Assembly (NCBI GenBank): GCA_025055175.1
Contig: JANWYT010000002.1
Location: 62,001 to 126,000, forward strand
DNA: 64,000 nt
From: Anaerolineae bacterium
GTDB taxonomy: Bacteria > Chloroflexota > Anaerolineae > Aggregatilineales > Phototrophicaceae
Reading direction: 5' to 3'
Every line of letters begins with the position of its first letter. The stretch's first letter is position 1. Both the position numbers and the translations under genes were made by a program. Shown piece after piece: positions 52,580 to 61,286 of this stretch. A model generated the notes under the pieces. The model was given only the letters and a program-made list of their open reading frames with translations, had not been told where the DNA came from and did no database searches.

Positions 52580-53405
52580 GCGCGTAGGGATCATCGGCTT
52601 TCCTCTGTCCCACACCCTCAGTCCCATCATGCACAATGCAGCGTTTGCTGCTCTGGGCCTGACAGACTGGCATTACGACGCGATGGAGATTCCCCCAGAC
52701 ATCCCTAAGCATGCCGTTGAAGAACCGCGCCGCGCGGGCTACGTAGGCTTGAATGTGACTATCCCGTTCAAGCAGGTGGTCATGGCCTACTGCACGCCAG
52801 ACGCTAAAGCACGCGCCATCGGCGCAGTGAACACGATTGATTTTCGCACCGATGTTGGCACAAACACCGATGTCGATGGTTTCATCGAAGACCTGCTGGC
52901 TCATCAGCTGCCACTGCGCGGCGAGAAGGTGATTGTGTTAGGGGCAGGCGGCGCTGCGCGAGCGGCTGTCTATGGGCTGTGGCAGCAGGGTGCACAAATT
53001 GTCGTCGTCAATCGCACCAAAGAGCGCGCTGACGATATGCTGGCTCAGCTCACCGTCTCGGCAGGAGTGCAGGGCGTGCAGATTCTCACCCTAGACAAAG
53101 CGGCGGAGTGGGGTGCGAGCCTGATCGTCAACTGTACTTCGGCGGGCATGAAGCCCCAAACTGACGAGTCGCCCTGGATTGCGGGTGTGCCTTTGCCACA
53201 AGGCGTCACCGTCTACGATATGGTTTACCGACCTGCCCAGACAGCCTTTATGCGCCAGGCTGAAGCAGTTGGTGGCCGAGCCATCGGCGGCTTGGGTATG
53301 TTAATCCGCCAGGGAGCGGCTGCTTTTCGTTTGTGGACGGGCCGAGAAGCTCCTCTGGAAGTCATGCGTCAGGCCGCTGAACAAGCCCTGGCTCAACATC
53401 TTTAG
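52569..53405 (+). CDS. aroE: Shikimate dehydrogenase
   Basis: 278 residues. It reduces 3-dehydroshikimate with NADPH. GFPLSHTLSPIMHNAAFAALGL (substrate SLSP site), GLNVTIPFKQ with the catalytic Lys, GAVNTI, GTNTDVDGF with the catalytic Asp, the dinucleotide loop VLGAGGAARAAVYGL, NRTKERADD and the C-terminal GGLGMLIRQGAAAFRLWTG are all present. Begins within the aroA stop region (ATGGCGCTTAA). Confidence 0.96.
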   Translation: MALKRVGIIGFPLSHTLSPIMHNAAFAALGLTDWHYDAMEIPPDIPKHAVEEPRRAGYVGLNVTIPFKQVVMAYCTPDAKARAIGAVNTIDFRTDVGTNTDVDGFIEDLLAHQLPLRGEKVIVLGAGGAARAAVYGLWQQGAQIVVVNRTKERADDMLAQLTVSAGVQGVQILTLDKAAEWGASLIVNCTSAGMKPQTDESPWIAGVPLPQGVTVYDMVYRPAQTAFMRQAEAVGGRAIGGLGMLIRQGAAAFRLWTGREAPLEVMRQAAEQALAQHL

Positions 53406-53431
53406 TTCACGGAGAGATGAGGTCTTAGCGT

Positions 53432-54625
53432 ATGCCGATCCGATTTTTGACTGCTGGTGAGAGTCACGGCCCTATGTTGACGGCCATCGTGGAGGGGCTA
53501 CCAGCCGGCATTCCCATCAGCGCCGAAGCCGTCAACGAAGATTTGGCGCGCCGTCAGGCAGGCTATGGCAGCGGCGGGCGCATGAGCATTGAGCGCGACG
53601 CTGTGCAAATCAGCGCGGGAGTGGTGGCAGGCCACACGACAGGAGCGCCCGTCGCTCTGCACGTGGCCAATCGCGATTACAAGAACTGGCGCGAGAAAGA
53701 CATCGAAGCGCTGACCACGCCGCGTCCTGGTCATGCCGATTTGACTGGTGCGCTGAAGTATGGTTATCGTGAACTTCGTCTGTCGTTGGAGCGCGCTAGC
53801 GCGCGTGAGACGACTATGCGCGTCGCTGTTGGGGCGCTGTGCAAGGCCTATCTGGCTCAGTTTGGGGTGCGCATAGGCGGCTACGTCGTCCAGATTGGAG
53901 GCGTGCGGGCCAATATCCCTGAGCAACCTGATTATAAGCGCCTGTTTGAACTGGCTGAAGCCAACGACGTGCGTACTCCTGATCCTGACAGCGCTGAGGC
54001 CATGCACGAAGCCATCCGTCAAGCAAAGATTGACAAAGACACCCTCGGCGGCGTGATGGAGCTGGTGGCGCTGGACGTGCCGCCTGGCCTCGGCTCACAT
54101 GTGCATCATGATCGGCGCCTGGACGCCAAAATTGTCGCAGCGATGGTTAGTATCCAGGCCATGAAGGGCGCTGAGATTGGACAAGCCTTCGCGCAAGCGG
54201 GCTTACCTGGCAGCCAAGTCCATGATGAGATGGACGTGGATGCAGAAGGCAGAATTACGCGGCGTAGTAACCGAGCTGGTGGCCTCGAGGGAGGTATCAC
54301 GACAGGCGATCCGGTCGTGGTGCGCGTGGCCATGAAGCCTATCGCCACTATGCTGCGCGGCGCCGACTCCGTCGATCTGGCGACGGGCCAGCCCAGCAAG
54401 ACGGTTTACGAGCGCAGTGACTTCTGTGCGCTGCCCCGTGCTGTCCCGATTGGCGAAGCCATGCTGGCCATCGTCTTAGCTGATGCCTTGCTGGAGAAGC
54501 TGGGGGGCGACAGCATTGAAGAAATGTTGCCGCGCTTCGCGGCGCTACGGCGCAACCGCACCCAGGATTTACCGATGAATGCTCAGCCCTGGCGCTTCAA
54601 CTACCCCTATGATGGCGGACTTTGA
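53432..54625 (+). CDS. aroC: Chorismate synthase
   Basis: 397 residues. It makes chorismate from EPSP with reduced FMN. MPIRFLTAGESHGPMLTAIVEGLPAGIPI is the conserved start (GESHG), RRQAGYGSGGRMSIE follows, then RPGHADLTGALKYGYREL, ERASARETTMRVAVGALCK, DVPPGLGSHVHHDRRLDAKIVAAMVSIQAMKGAEIG and RSNRAGGLEGGITTGDPVVVRVAMKPI. Longer than the E. coli type, like other Gram-positive-type enzymes. It overlaps aroK by 17 bases. Confidence 0.97.
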   Translation: MPIRFLTAGESHGPMLTAIVEGLPAGIPISAEAVNEDLARRQAGYGSGGRMSIERDAVQISAGVVAGHTTGAPVALHVANRDYKNWREKDIEALTTPRPGHADLTGALKYGYRELRLSLERASARETTMRVAVGALCKAYLAQFGVRIGGYVVQIGGVRANIPEQPDYKRLFELAEANDVRTPDPDSAEAMHEAIRQAKIDKDTLGGVMELVALDVPPGLGSHVHHDRRLDAKIVAAMVSIQAMKGAEIGQAFAQAGLPGSQVHDEMDVDAEGRITRRSNRAGGLEGGITTGDPVVVRVAMKPIATMLRGADSVDLATGQPSKTVYERSDFCALPRAVPIGEAMLAIVLADALLEKLGGDSIEEMLPRFAALRRNRTQDLPMNAQPWRFNYPYDGGL

Positions 54626-55118
54626 CGAACGCTCGCTCGTCCTGACGGGTTTCATGGGGACGGGCAAGAGTACGGTAGGAGCGCTGCTGGCGACCCAGCT
54701 CCAGCGACCTTTCATCGACGTAGATGAGTTGATCGTGGCGCGCACAGGCTGGCCTATCCCTGATTTGTTTGCGCGCTACGGTGAAGCACATTTTCGTGCC
54801 ATCGAACGCGGTGTGTGCCACGAGGTGGCGGTGCGCACGGGCGAAGTGGTAGCGACAGGCGGTGGCGCGCTCGTCGACGATGCGAGCCGAGAGGTGCTGC
54901 TGCGCTATGCCTTCGTCGTCTGCCTTGACGCAGACCCCAACACAATCGAAGCGCGCTTGGTAGGCGAGACAGGCCGTCCTCTGGCGGGCGAATGGCGTGA
55001 ACGCTGGCAAGCCCGCGCGCCTATTTACGCTAGCTTGCCTCATCACGTCTGGACGGAAGGCAGGACGCCGCAACAGGTCGCGGAGGAGGTGATAGCTTTA
55101 TGGAAGAGCGAATCGTAG
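54609..55118 (+). CDS. aroK: Shikimate kinase
   Basis: 169 residues from the ATG at 54609 (a second ATG directly follows). P-loop GFMGTGKSTVG, shikimate-binding FIDVDELIVARTG (the D-x-D block) and the GEAHFRAIE (F-R-x-x-E) block, then TGEVVATGGGALV, and the lid with GETGRPL. It phosphorylates shikimate. A longer open frame from 54579 lies wholly inside aroC and is not taken. The end overlaps aroB by 19 bases. Confidence 0.94.
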   Translation: MMADFDERSLVLTGFMGTGKSTVGALLATQLQRPFIDVDELIVARTGWPIPDLFARYGEAHFRAIERGVCHEVAVRTGEVVATGGGALVDDASREVLLRYAFVVCLDADPNTIEARLVGETGRPLAGEWRERWQARAPIYASLPHHVWTEGRTPQQVAEEVIALWKSES

Positions 55119-56146
55119 TTCATTCTCCAACGGGAGCGTATGAGATTCTCATCGGAGCAGGACTGCTGAGGCAGATAGGACAGCGCGCCGACGAATGGGG
55201 TTTGCACGGCCAGGTCGTGGTGACGACGGACGATATCGTGCGCGACTTGTGGGCGAAGCCTATCTTGGCCCAGCTGCCGCAAGGGCGGGCCGCGCTCATA
55301 CCGCATGGCGAGCAGCACAAGACGCTGAAGACGGTCTCCGCGCTCTATGACCAATGGATTGCGTTAGGAGCAGATCGGCAGACGACGATTTTAGCGCTGG
55401 GCGGCGGCGTGGTGGGCGACACAGCGGGCTTTGCGGCAGCGACGTATATGCGCGGCTTACGCCTGGTGCAAGCCCCGACGACGCTCTTGGCAATGGTCGA
55501 CAGCAGCGTTGGGGGCAAAGTAGGCGTTGACCTGCCCCAGGGCAAGAACTTGGTAGGGGCGTTCAAGCAGCCGGCGCTGGTGCTGATCGACACCGACGCC
55601 CTAGCGACCCTGCCGCCTGTGCAATGGCGGATGGGCATGGCAGAAGTCATTAAGCATGGTTTGCTGGCCGATCCTGAGCTGCTTCATCCATCGCTGCGCG
55701 CGCCCGAACGAGCGGTGGAGCTGGTGCGACGCGCGGTGCAGGTCAAGGTGAACATCGTAGAGCAAGACCCCTATGAACAAAACATCCGCGCGTATCTCAA
55801 CCTGGGCCACACCTTCGCACACGCCATTGAACAGGTGAGCGGCTACGCATGGCTGCACGGCGAAGCGGTGGCAGTGGGTTTGTTAGCGGCTGCTAAGCTC
55901 TCGGCGCGCTTAGGACTGTGTGATGAAGCGCTGGCCGACGAAATTTCGGTTATACTGGCAGAACTAGGACTGCCTCTCTCGCTGGGTGGGCTGGAAGCTG
56001 AAGCGCTCTATGCGGCGATGGCTACCGATAAAAAATGGGTTTCTGGACGTTCGCGCTTTGTGCTGCTGGATGGGCCGCAGCGTCCACGCCTGGTGGAAGG
56101 CGTCCCTCGTAGCGACGTATTAGCCGTGTTGGAGGCGCTGAGATGA
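55100..56146 (+). CDS. aroB: 3-Dehydroquinate synthase
   Basis: 348 residues. It cyclises DAHP to 3-dehydroquinate using NAD and a metal. [61 protein letters not shown] is the complete NAD/substrate core; [54 protein letters not shown] give the metal-binding Glu and His residues. Coupled to aroK (19-base overlap) and to aroQ (4-base overlap). Confidence 0.97.
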   Translation: MEERIVVHSPTGAYEILIGAGLLRQIGQRADEWGLHGQVVVTTDDIVRDLWAKPILAQLPQGRAALIPHGEQHKTLKTVSALYDQWIALGADRQTTILALGGGVVGDTAGFAAATYMRGLRLVQAPTTLLAMVDSSVGGKVGVDLPQGKNLVGAFKQPALVLIDTDALATLPPVQWRMGMAEVIKHGLLADPELLHPSLRAPERAVELVRRAVQVKVNIVEQDPYEQNIRAYLNLGHTFAHAIEQVSGYAWLHGEAVAVGLLAAAKLSARLGLCDEALADEISVILAELGLPLSLGGLEAEALYAAMATDKKWVSGRSRFVLLDGPQRPRLVEGVPRSDVLAVLEALR

Positions 56147-56589
56147 GCAAGCACATGCTGCTGCTACATGGGCCAAACCTCAACCTGTTGGGGACTCGTG
56201 AGCCTGAAGTCTATGGCAAAGCTACGCTGGACGACATCAAAGACTGGGTGATGCGGTATGTGCAGCCGTATGGCGTGAGTATGCGCGCTGAACAATCGAA
56301 CCACGAGGGCGCGCTGATCGACATACTGCACGTGGCCCGCAACTGGGCCGATGGCGTCGTCTTCAACCCTGGCGCGTACACGCATACGTCGATTGCGCTG
56401 CGCGATGCCATCAGCGCCATTCAAATCCCCGTAGTGGAAGTCCACTTGTCGAACGTCCACGCGCGCGAAGCCTTTCGCCATCAGTCCCTGTTGGCGGCGG
56501 TCTGCTTGGGCCAGATCAGCGGCTTCGGCTGGCGTAGCTACATATTGGGAGCGCAAGCGCTCTTGGGGCATTGGGGATTGATAGGCTGA
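56143..56589 (+). CDS. aroQ: 3-Dehydroquinate dehydratase, type II
   Basis: 148 residues. [26 protein letters not shown] is the type II start with the catalytic Tyr in [41 protein letters not shown] and [34 protein letters not shown] complete the signature. It removes water from 3-dehydroquinate. Last gene of the supraoperon. Together with aroB, aroE, aroK, aroA and aroC, only DAHP synthase (the first step) is missing from the local shikimate set. Confidence 0.96.
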   Translation: MSKHMLLLHGPNLNLLGTREPEVYGKATLDDIKDWVMRYVQPYGVSMRAEQSNHEGALIDILHVARNWADGVVFNPGAYTHTSIALRDAISAIQIPVVEVHLSNVHAREAFRHQSLLAAVCLGQISGFGWRSYILGAQALLGHWGLIG

Positions 56590-56625
56590 AGACATTGTGG
56601 TGCTTGGCCAATTTTAGCCCCTGAA

Positions 56626-56635
56626 CTTTGGGCAA
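56626..56635. promoter_or_regulatory. CTTTGGGCAA box upstream of glnA
   Basis: One mismatch from CTTTGTGCAA, the inverse of the TTGCACAAAG box seen before PucR regulator 2 and between argC and the ABC genes. It lies 50 bases before the glnA start. The glnA gap (56590-56684) otherwise shows only a weak TTGAGA/TACACT pair with a short 15-base spacer. Confidence 0.25.
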
Positions 56636-56684
56636 GTAGGCGCTGTTGAGAGTCGCACGCGACACATACACTGGAGCATGAGAG

Positions 56685-58049
56685 ATGCAACTTTCTGAAC
56701 GCAGAGAATATATGCCGACGACTCATGCCGAGATTCTCGACCTGACCGCCCAACAAGATGTGCGCTTCGTCTCTCTGTGGTTTACAGACATCACTGGGAT
56801 TGTCAAAAGCGTGTTGCTGCCCATCGACCAACTTGAAGACGCGCTGACCAATGGCGTTCACTTCGATGGTTCTTCAGTAGAGGGAGCGGCACGCGTGGCA
56901 GAGAGCGACATGCTGCTCATCCCCGACCCCTCCACCTACACTCTGCTGCCCTGGTGCGAAGCCGAGCAGAAGACAGCGCGCCTCATCTCCTCGGTGTACA
57001 CGACGGATGGCGAGCCATTCATTGGCGATCCGCGTCACGCTCTGGTGCGCGTGCTGCGTGACGCCGAAGCGCTGGGCTACAGCTTCCAGACAGGCATGGA
57101 GCTGGAGTTCTTCCTGTTCCAGACCGACTCTCAGGGGCAGCCACTCATCCGTGTCGGGCAGGATCACGCCGGCTATTTCGACAATGCCGATGAGAGTGCG
57201 CAGCGCGTGCGCCGTCACATGGTCAGCACGCTGACAGCGATGGGAATAGAGGTTGATTCGACGCACAGCGAAATTGGCCAGGGCCAGCACGAGATTGATT
57301 TTCAGTACAACCACGCTCTGGTCTCTGCCGATCATATTCTGACGGCGCGCGTCGCTTTGAAGACTATCGCGCGTCAGCACAACCTATTTTGTACCTTCAT
57401 GCCACGTCCGCTCAACGACATGCCTGGTTCTGGCATGCACACCCATCAAAGCCTACACGACTGTCGCACGGGGGCGAATCGCTTCGTTGACACAGGGCGC
57501 GACTACAACCTCTCTGATGTGGCGCGCTACTTCCTGGCGGGTCAACTGGCCCATGCGCGCGCCATGTGTGCCATCCTCGCGCCGCTAGTCAATTCCTACA
57601 AGCGTCTGGGGACGAGCTTCGAAGCGCCGGTTTATGTGACTTGGGCGCACGTCAACCGCTCGGCGCTGATCCGTGTCCCCAGCGTCAGGCCAGGTCGTGA
57701 GAGTCATACGCGCTTGGAGATTCGCTGCCCTGATCCGACGGCCAATCCCTATCTGGCCAAAGCCGTCATGCTGGCGACAGGCCTGGATGGCATTCGTCAG
57801 CGCTTGCCTTTGCCAGAGCCGCTTGAGGAGACTCTGCTCAACCACAACAAGGGGCGTTTACGCCAGGTGAGTATCTTGCCGACTTCTCTAGGAGAGGCCT
57901 TGGAAGCCATGATGAATGATGACGTGGTGCTGAATGCTCTGGGGCCGTACATCAGCGACCGCTATTTGGCTGCCAAGCGCGAGGAAGTCGATTCGTATAA
58001 CCGTCAGGTTACGGCCTGGGAGCTGGAGCGTTATCTGACGCGCTTTTAA
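56685..58049 (+). CDS. glnA: Glutamine synthetase, type I
   Basis: 454 residues. The beta-grasp N-terminus RFVSLWFTDITGIVKSVLLPIDQLEDALTNGVHFDGSSVEG, the metal and ammonium site residues in FQTGMELEFFLFQ and STHSEIGQGQHEIDF, then 'MPGSGMHTHQSL' (the conserved Asn of N-G-S-G-M-H is Pro), NSYKRL...EAPVYVTWAHVNRSALIRVP, and RLEIRCPDPTANPYLAKAVMLATGLDGI. The Tyr-adenylylation loop of enterobacterial GlnA is not recognisable. It assimilates ammonia and pairs functionally with gltB. GGAG eight bases upstream supports the ATG at 56685; one at 56712 is also possible. Its 3' end overlaps the convergent aspartokinase gene by 41 bases. Confidence 0.93.
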   Translation: MQLSERREYMPTTHAEILDLTAQQDVRFVSLWFTDITGIVKSVLLPIDQLEDALTNGVHFDGSSVEGAARVAESDMLLIPDPSTYTLLPWCEAEQKTARLISSVYTTDGEPFIGDPRHALVRVLRDAEALGYSFQTGMELEFFLFQTDSQGQPLIRVGQDHAGYFDNADESAQRVRRHMVSTLTAMGIEVDSTHSEIGQGQHEIDFQYNHALVSADHILTARVALKTIARQHNLFCTFMPRPLNDMPGSGMHTHQSLHDCRTGANRFVDTGRDYNLSDVARYFLAGQLAHARAMCAILAPLVNSYKRLGTSFEAPVYVTWAHVNRSALIRVPSVRPGRESHTRLEIRCPDPTANPYLAKAVMLATGLDGIRQRLPLPEPLEETLLNHNKGRLRQVSILPTSLGEALEAMMNDDVVLNALGPYISDRYLAAKREEVDSYNRQVTAWELERYLTRF

Positions 58050-59445
58050 GCACTAGCGGATGAACGCGCTGGATGATTCCTTCAGCGTCCTGTGGCTCGA
58101 CGATCAGCGACAGACTGCAATGCGACGGCCCTTGAGCAATGCCCAGCAGACTGTAGTGGCTGATGGCTTGCATGATCCCGCCCCACAAATGGGCAAGTCG
58201 GTCAATATTCGATCCTAACAGGCTGATGACTGTCGCGGGGCGCACACGCCAGCTTACTGTATCGCTGAAGCCGCGGAGCGCTTCTTCTAGGTTGCTGCGC
58301 AGCGTATCGACGATTTCTGTGCCAATGCTGGGCGGGATGATGAAGCAAAGCAGCGTGCTGGATGAAGATTGAGAGCTTAGCGTTACTTCGGCGGGGCTGC
58401 CGATAGTGGCCTGGAAGACTTGATCGACTAGACCTAAGACTTGAGTGATAGAGCCGGCCCGCGCTGCGCTGAGGGTGACGGCTTGGACGCTGGTGACAGC
58501 TTTCATCTGCGGCGCATAATCGTCGGTGTAGGGCTGGATCAGCGTGCCGACGCCTTGCGGCTTGTAGACGTTCTTGACCCGTATAGGGATGGAGCGCTCG
58601 CGCAGGGGACGTATCATGCGTGCGTGTAAAATGCGCGCCCCAAAGTAAGCCATCTCGGCGACTTCGTCGTAAGATAGCAGCGGGATCATCTGGGCGTCTT
58701 CGTATTCGCGCGGGTCGGCAGTCATCATGCCGTCTACGTCTGACCAAATCCATAGTTCGTTGGCGTTGATGCTGGTGCTGAGGATGGAGGCAGTGTAGTC
58801 GCTGCCGCCACGTCCCATCGTCGTAATCTTGCCCTGGCGCGTCGCTCCGATGAAGCCTGTCACCACAGGGATGATGTGGCGCGCCAACATGGGGACGAGG
58901 GTTTGCTGGATACGTTCGTGCGTAAGGGGCAAGTTGGGGGTGGCGTTGCCGTGAACGTCGTCGGTGATGATGACATCCATCCCGTCGATGGCTACGCCGA
59001 GTAGGTTGTTCTGGCGCAGCAGCCCGGCGATGACGCGCGACGATAGCCGTTCGCCGCAGCTTGCGATGGCGTCGGTCGCCTGGGGTGAGAGCGTGTCGGT
59101 GGACGAACTGGCGACAGATTGGCACACATCCAACATTTCAAACAGCAGGCGGTCAATGTCAGCCAGCAATCCGACGCGCTCTTGCTGGCCCAAAGGCAGC
59201 GCTTCTACTAGGGCTATGTGACGGGTGCGCAGCGTAGCGGCAATGCGTCGATAGCCGCGCTGATTGCTCATCTGGGCTAGATAGGCGGCTTCCAGGAGCA
59301 TATCAGTCACACCGTCCAGAGCCGAGGCTACCAGGACGAGATGATCCCAGCGCTGATGTTCATGTATGACAATGCTCAACACTTGGGTGAGTGCGGCAGG
59401 CGTGCCGATAGCTGAGCCGCCGAATTTCATGACCAATGTACTCAT
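58009..59445 (-). CDS. Aspartokinase
   Basis: 478 residues from the ATG at 59445. It phosphorylates aspartate, first step to lysine, threonine and methionine. VMKFGGSAIGTPAAL is the kinase signature; 'ALDGVTDMLLEAA', SCGERLSSRVIAGLL, TTMGRGGSDYTASILSTSINANELWIWSDVDGMMTADPREYEDAQMIPLLSYDEVAEMAYFGARILHARMIRPL and VKNVYKPQGVGTLI follow. Two ACT-like domains end the protein (SVQAVTLSAARAGSITQVLGLVDQVFQA and the SLLGSNIDRLAHLWGGIMQAI half), so feedback inhibition is likely. The residue pattern does not show which amino acid inhibits it. Monofunctional: no homoserine dehydrogenase domain. Convergent with glnA. Confidence 0.92.
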   Translation of the reverse strand: MSTLVMKFGGSAIGTPAALTQVLSIVIHEHQRWDHLVLVASALDGVTDMLLEAAYLAQMSNQRGYRRIAATLRTRHIALVEALPLGQQERVGLLADIDRLLFEMLDVCQSVASSSTDTLSPQATDAIASCGERLSSRVIAGLLRQNNLLGVAIDGMDVIITDDVHGNATPNLPLTHERIQQTLVPMLARHIIPVVTGFIGATRQGKITTMGRGGSDYTASILSTSINANELWIWSDVDGMMTADPREYEDAQMIPLLSYDEVAEMAYFGARILHARMIRPLRERSIPIRVKNVYKPQGVGTLIQPYTDDYAPQMKAVTSVQAVTLSAARAGSITQVLGLVDQVFQATIGSPAEVTLSSQSSSSTLLCFIIPPSIGTEIVDTLRSNLEEALRGFSDTVSWRVRPATVISLLGSNIDRLAHLWGGIMQAISHYSLLGIAQGPSHCSLSLIVEPQDAEGIIQRVHPLVLKSASDNAPAPRP

Positions 59446-59483
59446 CAAGCGCGCCTTTGCGGTGTCAACATAAAGACGTTGGC

Positions 59484-59489
59484 ATTATA
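59484..59489 (-). promoter_or_regulatory. Candidate -10 of the aspartokinase gene
   Basis: A perfect TATAAT on the minus strand 38 bases before the aspartokinase ATG, in the 119-base divergent gap with ricT. No convincing -35 is seen at standard spacing. Confidence 0.4.
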
Positions 59490-59564
59490 CAAAAATGCGC
59501 GTCATATTGCATTTGCAGGAGCGATTCTGTACGCTTGAAACGACTATGCTTGAGAGGTTGTTAC

Positions 59565-60530
59565 ATGCTCAACACACAAACTGACCAGCCGCGTAGCGGC
59601 GAAGCGAACAAGCGCATCGCTGGCTTGCGCTTTACCAAGATTGGCAAGCTCTATCACTTCGATTGCAGCGACTTTCCCCACTTGCAGGCGGGCGACTTTG
59701 TGATCGTGGAGACAGTGCGCGGGCGGCAAATGGGCCAGATCATGGGGTTCATCGCGCCAGAAGCACAGCAGGAATACAGAACCATCCTGCGACCGGCGAC
59801 GCCCCGCGACCTGGCTTTGCGCAGCGAATGGGAGGCGCGTCAGCCGGAGGCTCTCATCATCTGTCAGGAACGCGCCGATGCCCTGGGCGGCTATGAAGCG
59901 GCGAAGTTCATCGCGGCTCAGTACAACTATGACGGCTCTAGCCTCGTCATCATCTACACTTGCGAGGATCGCATAGACACGACTCGCCTGGCCCGCGAGT
60001 TGAAACGCCTTCTGCCCACCCAACAGGTAGAACTGCGTCAAGTGGGCGCGCGTGATGTCGCTAAACTACTAGGCGGCTACGGGGCATGCGGCTCGGAGCG
60101 CTGTTGCAGCACCTTCCTCACCGATTTTAGCCCAGTATCGATCAAGATGGCGAAAGCGCAGGGTATCTCGCTCAACCCGACGGAGATTACAGGCATGTGT
60201 GGTCGCTTGCGCTGCTGCTTAGTCTACGAGTATGAGCAGTACGTCGACGCTCGCAAAGTGCTGCCGCGCAAGAACAAGATGATTGGCACGCCTTTTGGCG
60301 AGGGCAAAGTCGTCGATGTCTATCCCCTCAAAGACGCCGTAGCTGTCTACATCGAAGAAGTGGGTCTGAAGATCGTGCAGCGCGAGGACATTGTGCCGCT
60401 AGAAGAGCTGAAGGCCCTGGCCAAAGCGGCTAAAGAGCCATGTAAGAAGCATGGCGACGGCCCTTGCGACTGCGGCAGACCCAAAGGTCAGCGCCGCGCC
60501 GATCAGCAGCTACAGCAAGGATCACCATGA
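59565..60530 (+). CDS. ricT: RicT/YaaT-like PSP1 domain protein
   Basis: 321 residues from the ATG at 59565, seven bases after GAGAGG. The PSP1 C-terminal domain is at about 20-110 (AGLRFTKIGKLYHFDCSDFPHLQAGDFVIVETVRGRQMGQIMGF). Then come DALGGYEAAKFIAAQYNYDGSSLVIIYTCEDRIDTTRLARELKRLLPTQQVELRQVGARDVAKLLGGYGACGSERCCSTF and GMCGRLRCCLVYEYEQYVDAR with the cysteines that ligate an Fe-S cluster in the Ric complex. In Bacillus, RicT with RicA and RicF governs RNA processing with RNase Y. Partners are not nearby. An extra Cys-rich tail follows (EPCKKHGDGPCDCGRPKG). Confidence 0.88.
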   Translation: MLNTQTDQPRSGEANKRIAGLRFTKIGKLYHFDCSDFPHLQAGDFVIVETVRGRQMGQIMGFIAPEAQQEYRTILRPATPRDLALRSEWEARQPEALIICQERADALGGYEAAKFIAAQYNYDGSSLVIIYTCEDRIDTTRLARELKRLLPTQQVELRQVGARDVAKLLGGYGACGSERCCSTFLTDFSPVSIKMAKAQGISLNPTEITGMCGRLRCCLVYEYEQYVDARKVLPRKNKMIGTPFGEGKVVDVYPLKDAVAVYIEEVGLKIVQREDIVPLEELKALAKAAKEPCKKHGDGPCDCGRPKGQRRADQQLQQGSP

Positions 60531-61249
60531 GCCAAGCCATGCAAGGCCAAAGAGTCCTGGGTGTTTTTGCTCATCCTGACGACGCTGGCTTCTTCGCTGG
60601 AGGGACGCTGGCTCGTTGGGCGCTGGAGGGTGCGCAGGTGAGCCTGGTGGTAGCGACCAGTGGCGACAAGGGCAGCTCTGAGCCTGAGATGACTAGTGAC
60701 CGGCTCGCCACTATCCGCGAAGCGGAAGAGCGGGCAGCTGCCGAAGCTCTGGGTGCGCACGAGGTCGTCTTTTTACGTTACAGGGATGGCGAGCTTTACC
60801 CGACGCTGGAGCTGCGCTGCGACATCACCCGTTTGATTCGCCTCAAGCGCCCTGACGTGGTGGTGACTCTTGATCCGACTGTCTATTGGTGGGGGACGAC
60901 GAGCCTTAACCATCCCGACCATCGGGCCATTGGCGCGGCAACGCTAGAAGCCATCTATCCGACAGCTCGTGATCGTCTTAACTTCCCGCAGCAGGAACGC
61001 GATGAGGGTCTGCATCCACACAAGGTGATGACGATTTATGTTGCTGGCCCTGCAGAAGCAAACGTGCGCGTGGATATCACAGGTGAACCGCTAGAACGCA
61101 AATTGGCCTATCTGCGCCAACACAAGAGCCAGATTGTGGACATGGAAGCGATGGAAGCTCGTATTCGTGAGCGCAGCCTTGATCCACAAGCGCCGCCAAC
61201 TTATCCGCGCTGGATTGAATCGTTTCGGCTCATCCAACTGAGCCGCTGA
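60527..61249 (+). CDS. PIG-L family deacetylase
   Basis: 240 residues from the ATG at 60527, overlapping the ricT stop (ATGA). RVLGVFAHPDDAGFFAGGTLARWALEG contains the zinc-binding A-H-P-D-D motif; VVATSGDKGSSEPEMTSDRLATIREAEERAAAEALGAHEVVFLRYRDGEL and LNHPDHRAIGAATLEAIYPTARD supply the third zinc ligand. This group removes acetyl from N-acetylglucosaminyl conjugates such as bacillithiol or mycothiol precursors and sugar-nucleotide derivatives; here the substrate is open. Translationally coupled to ricT. Confidence 0.9.
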   Translation: MSQAMQGQRVLGVFAHPDDAGFFAGGTLARWALEGAQVSLVVATSGDKGSSEPEMTSDRLATIREAEERAAAEALGAHEVVFLRYRDGELYPTLELRCDITRLIRLKRPDVVVTLDPTVYWWGTTSLNHPDHRAIGAATLEAIYPTARDRLNFPQQERDEGLHPHKVMTIYVAGPAEANVRVDITGEPLERKLAYLRQHKSQIVDMEAMEARIRERSLDPQAPPTYPRWIESFRLIQLSR

Positions 61250-61286
61250 ATAATTTATGTTCGACGTTTAATTGAGGAACAAGTCC

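Noticed and set aside
51731-52636. A 301-codon open frame antisense to aroA (and similar long antisense frames such as 58202-59125 and 1099-1599)
   Set aside because: They run opposite to well-identified genes and have low-complexity, Arg/His-rich translations without family motifs, as expected of shadows in a GC-rich genome.
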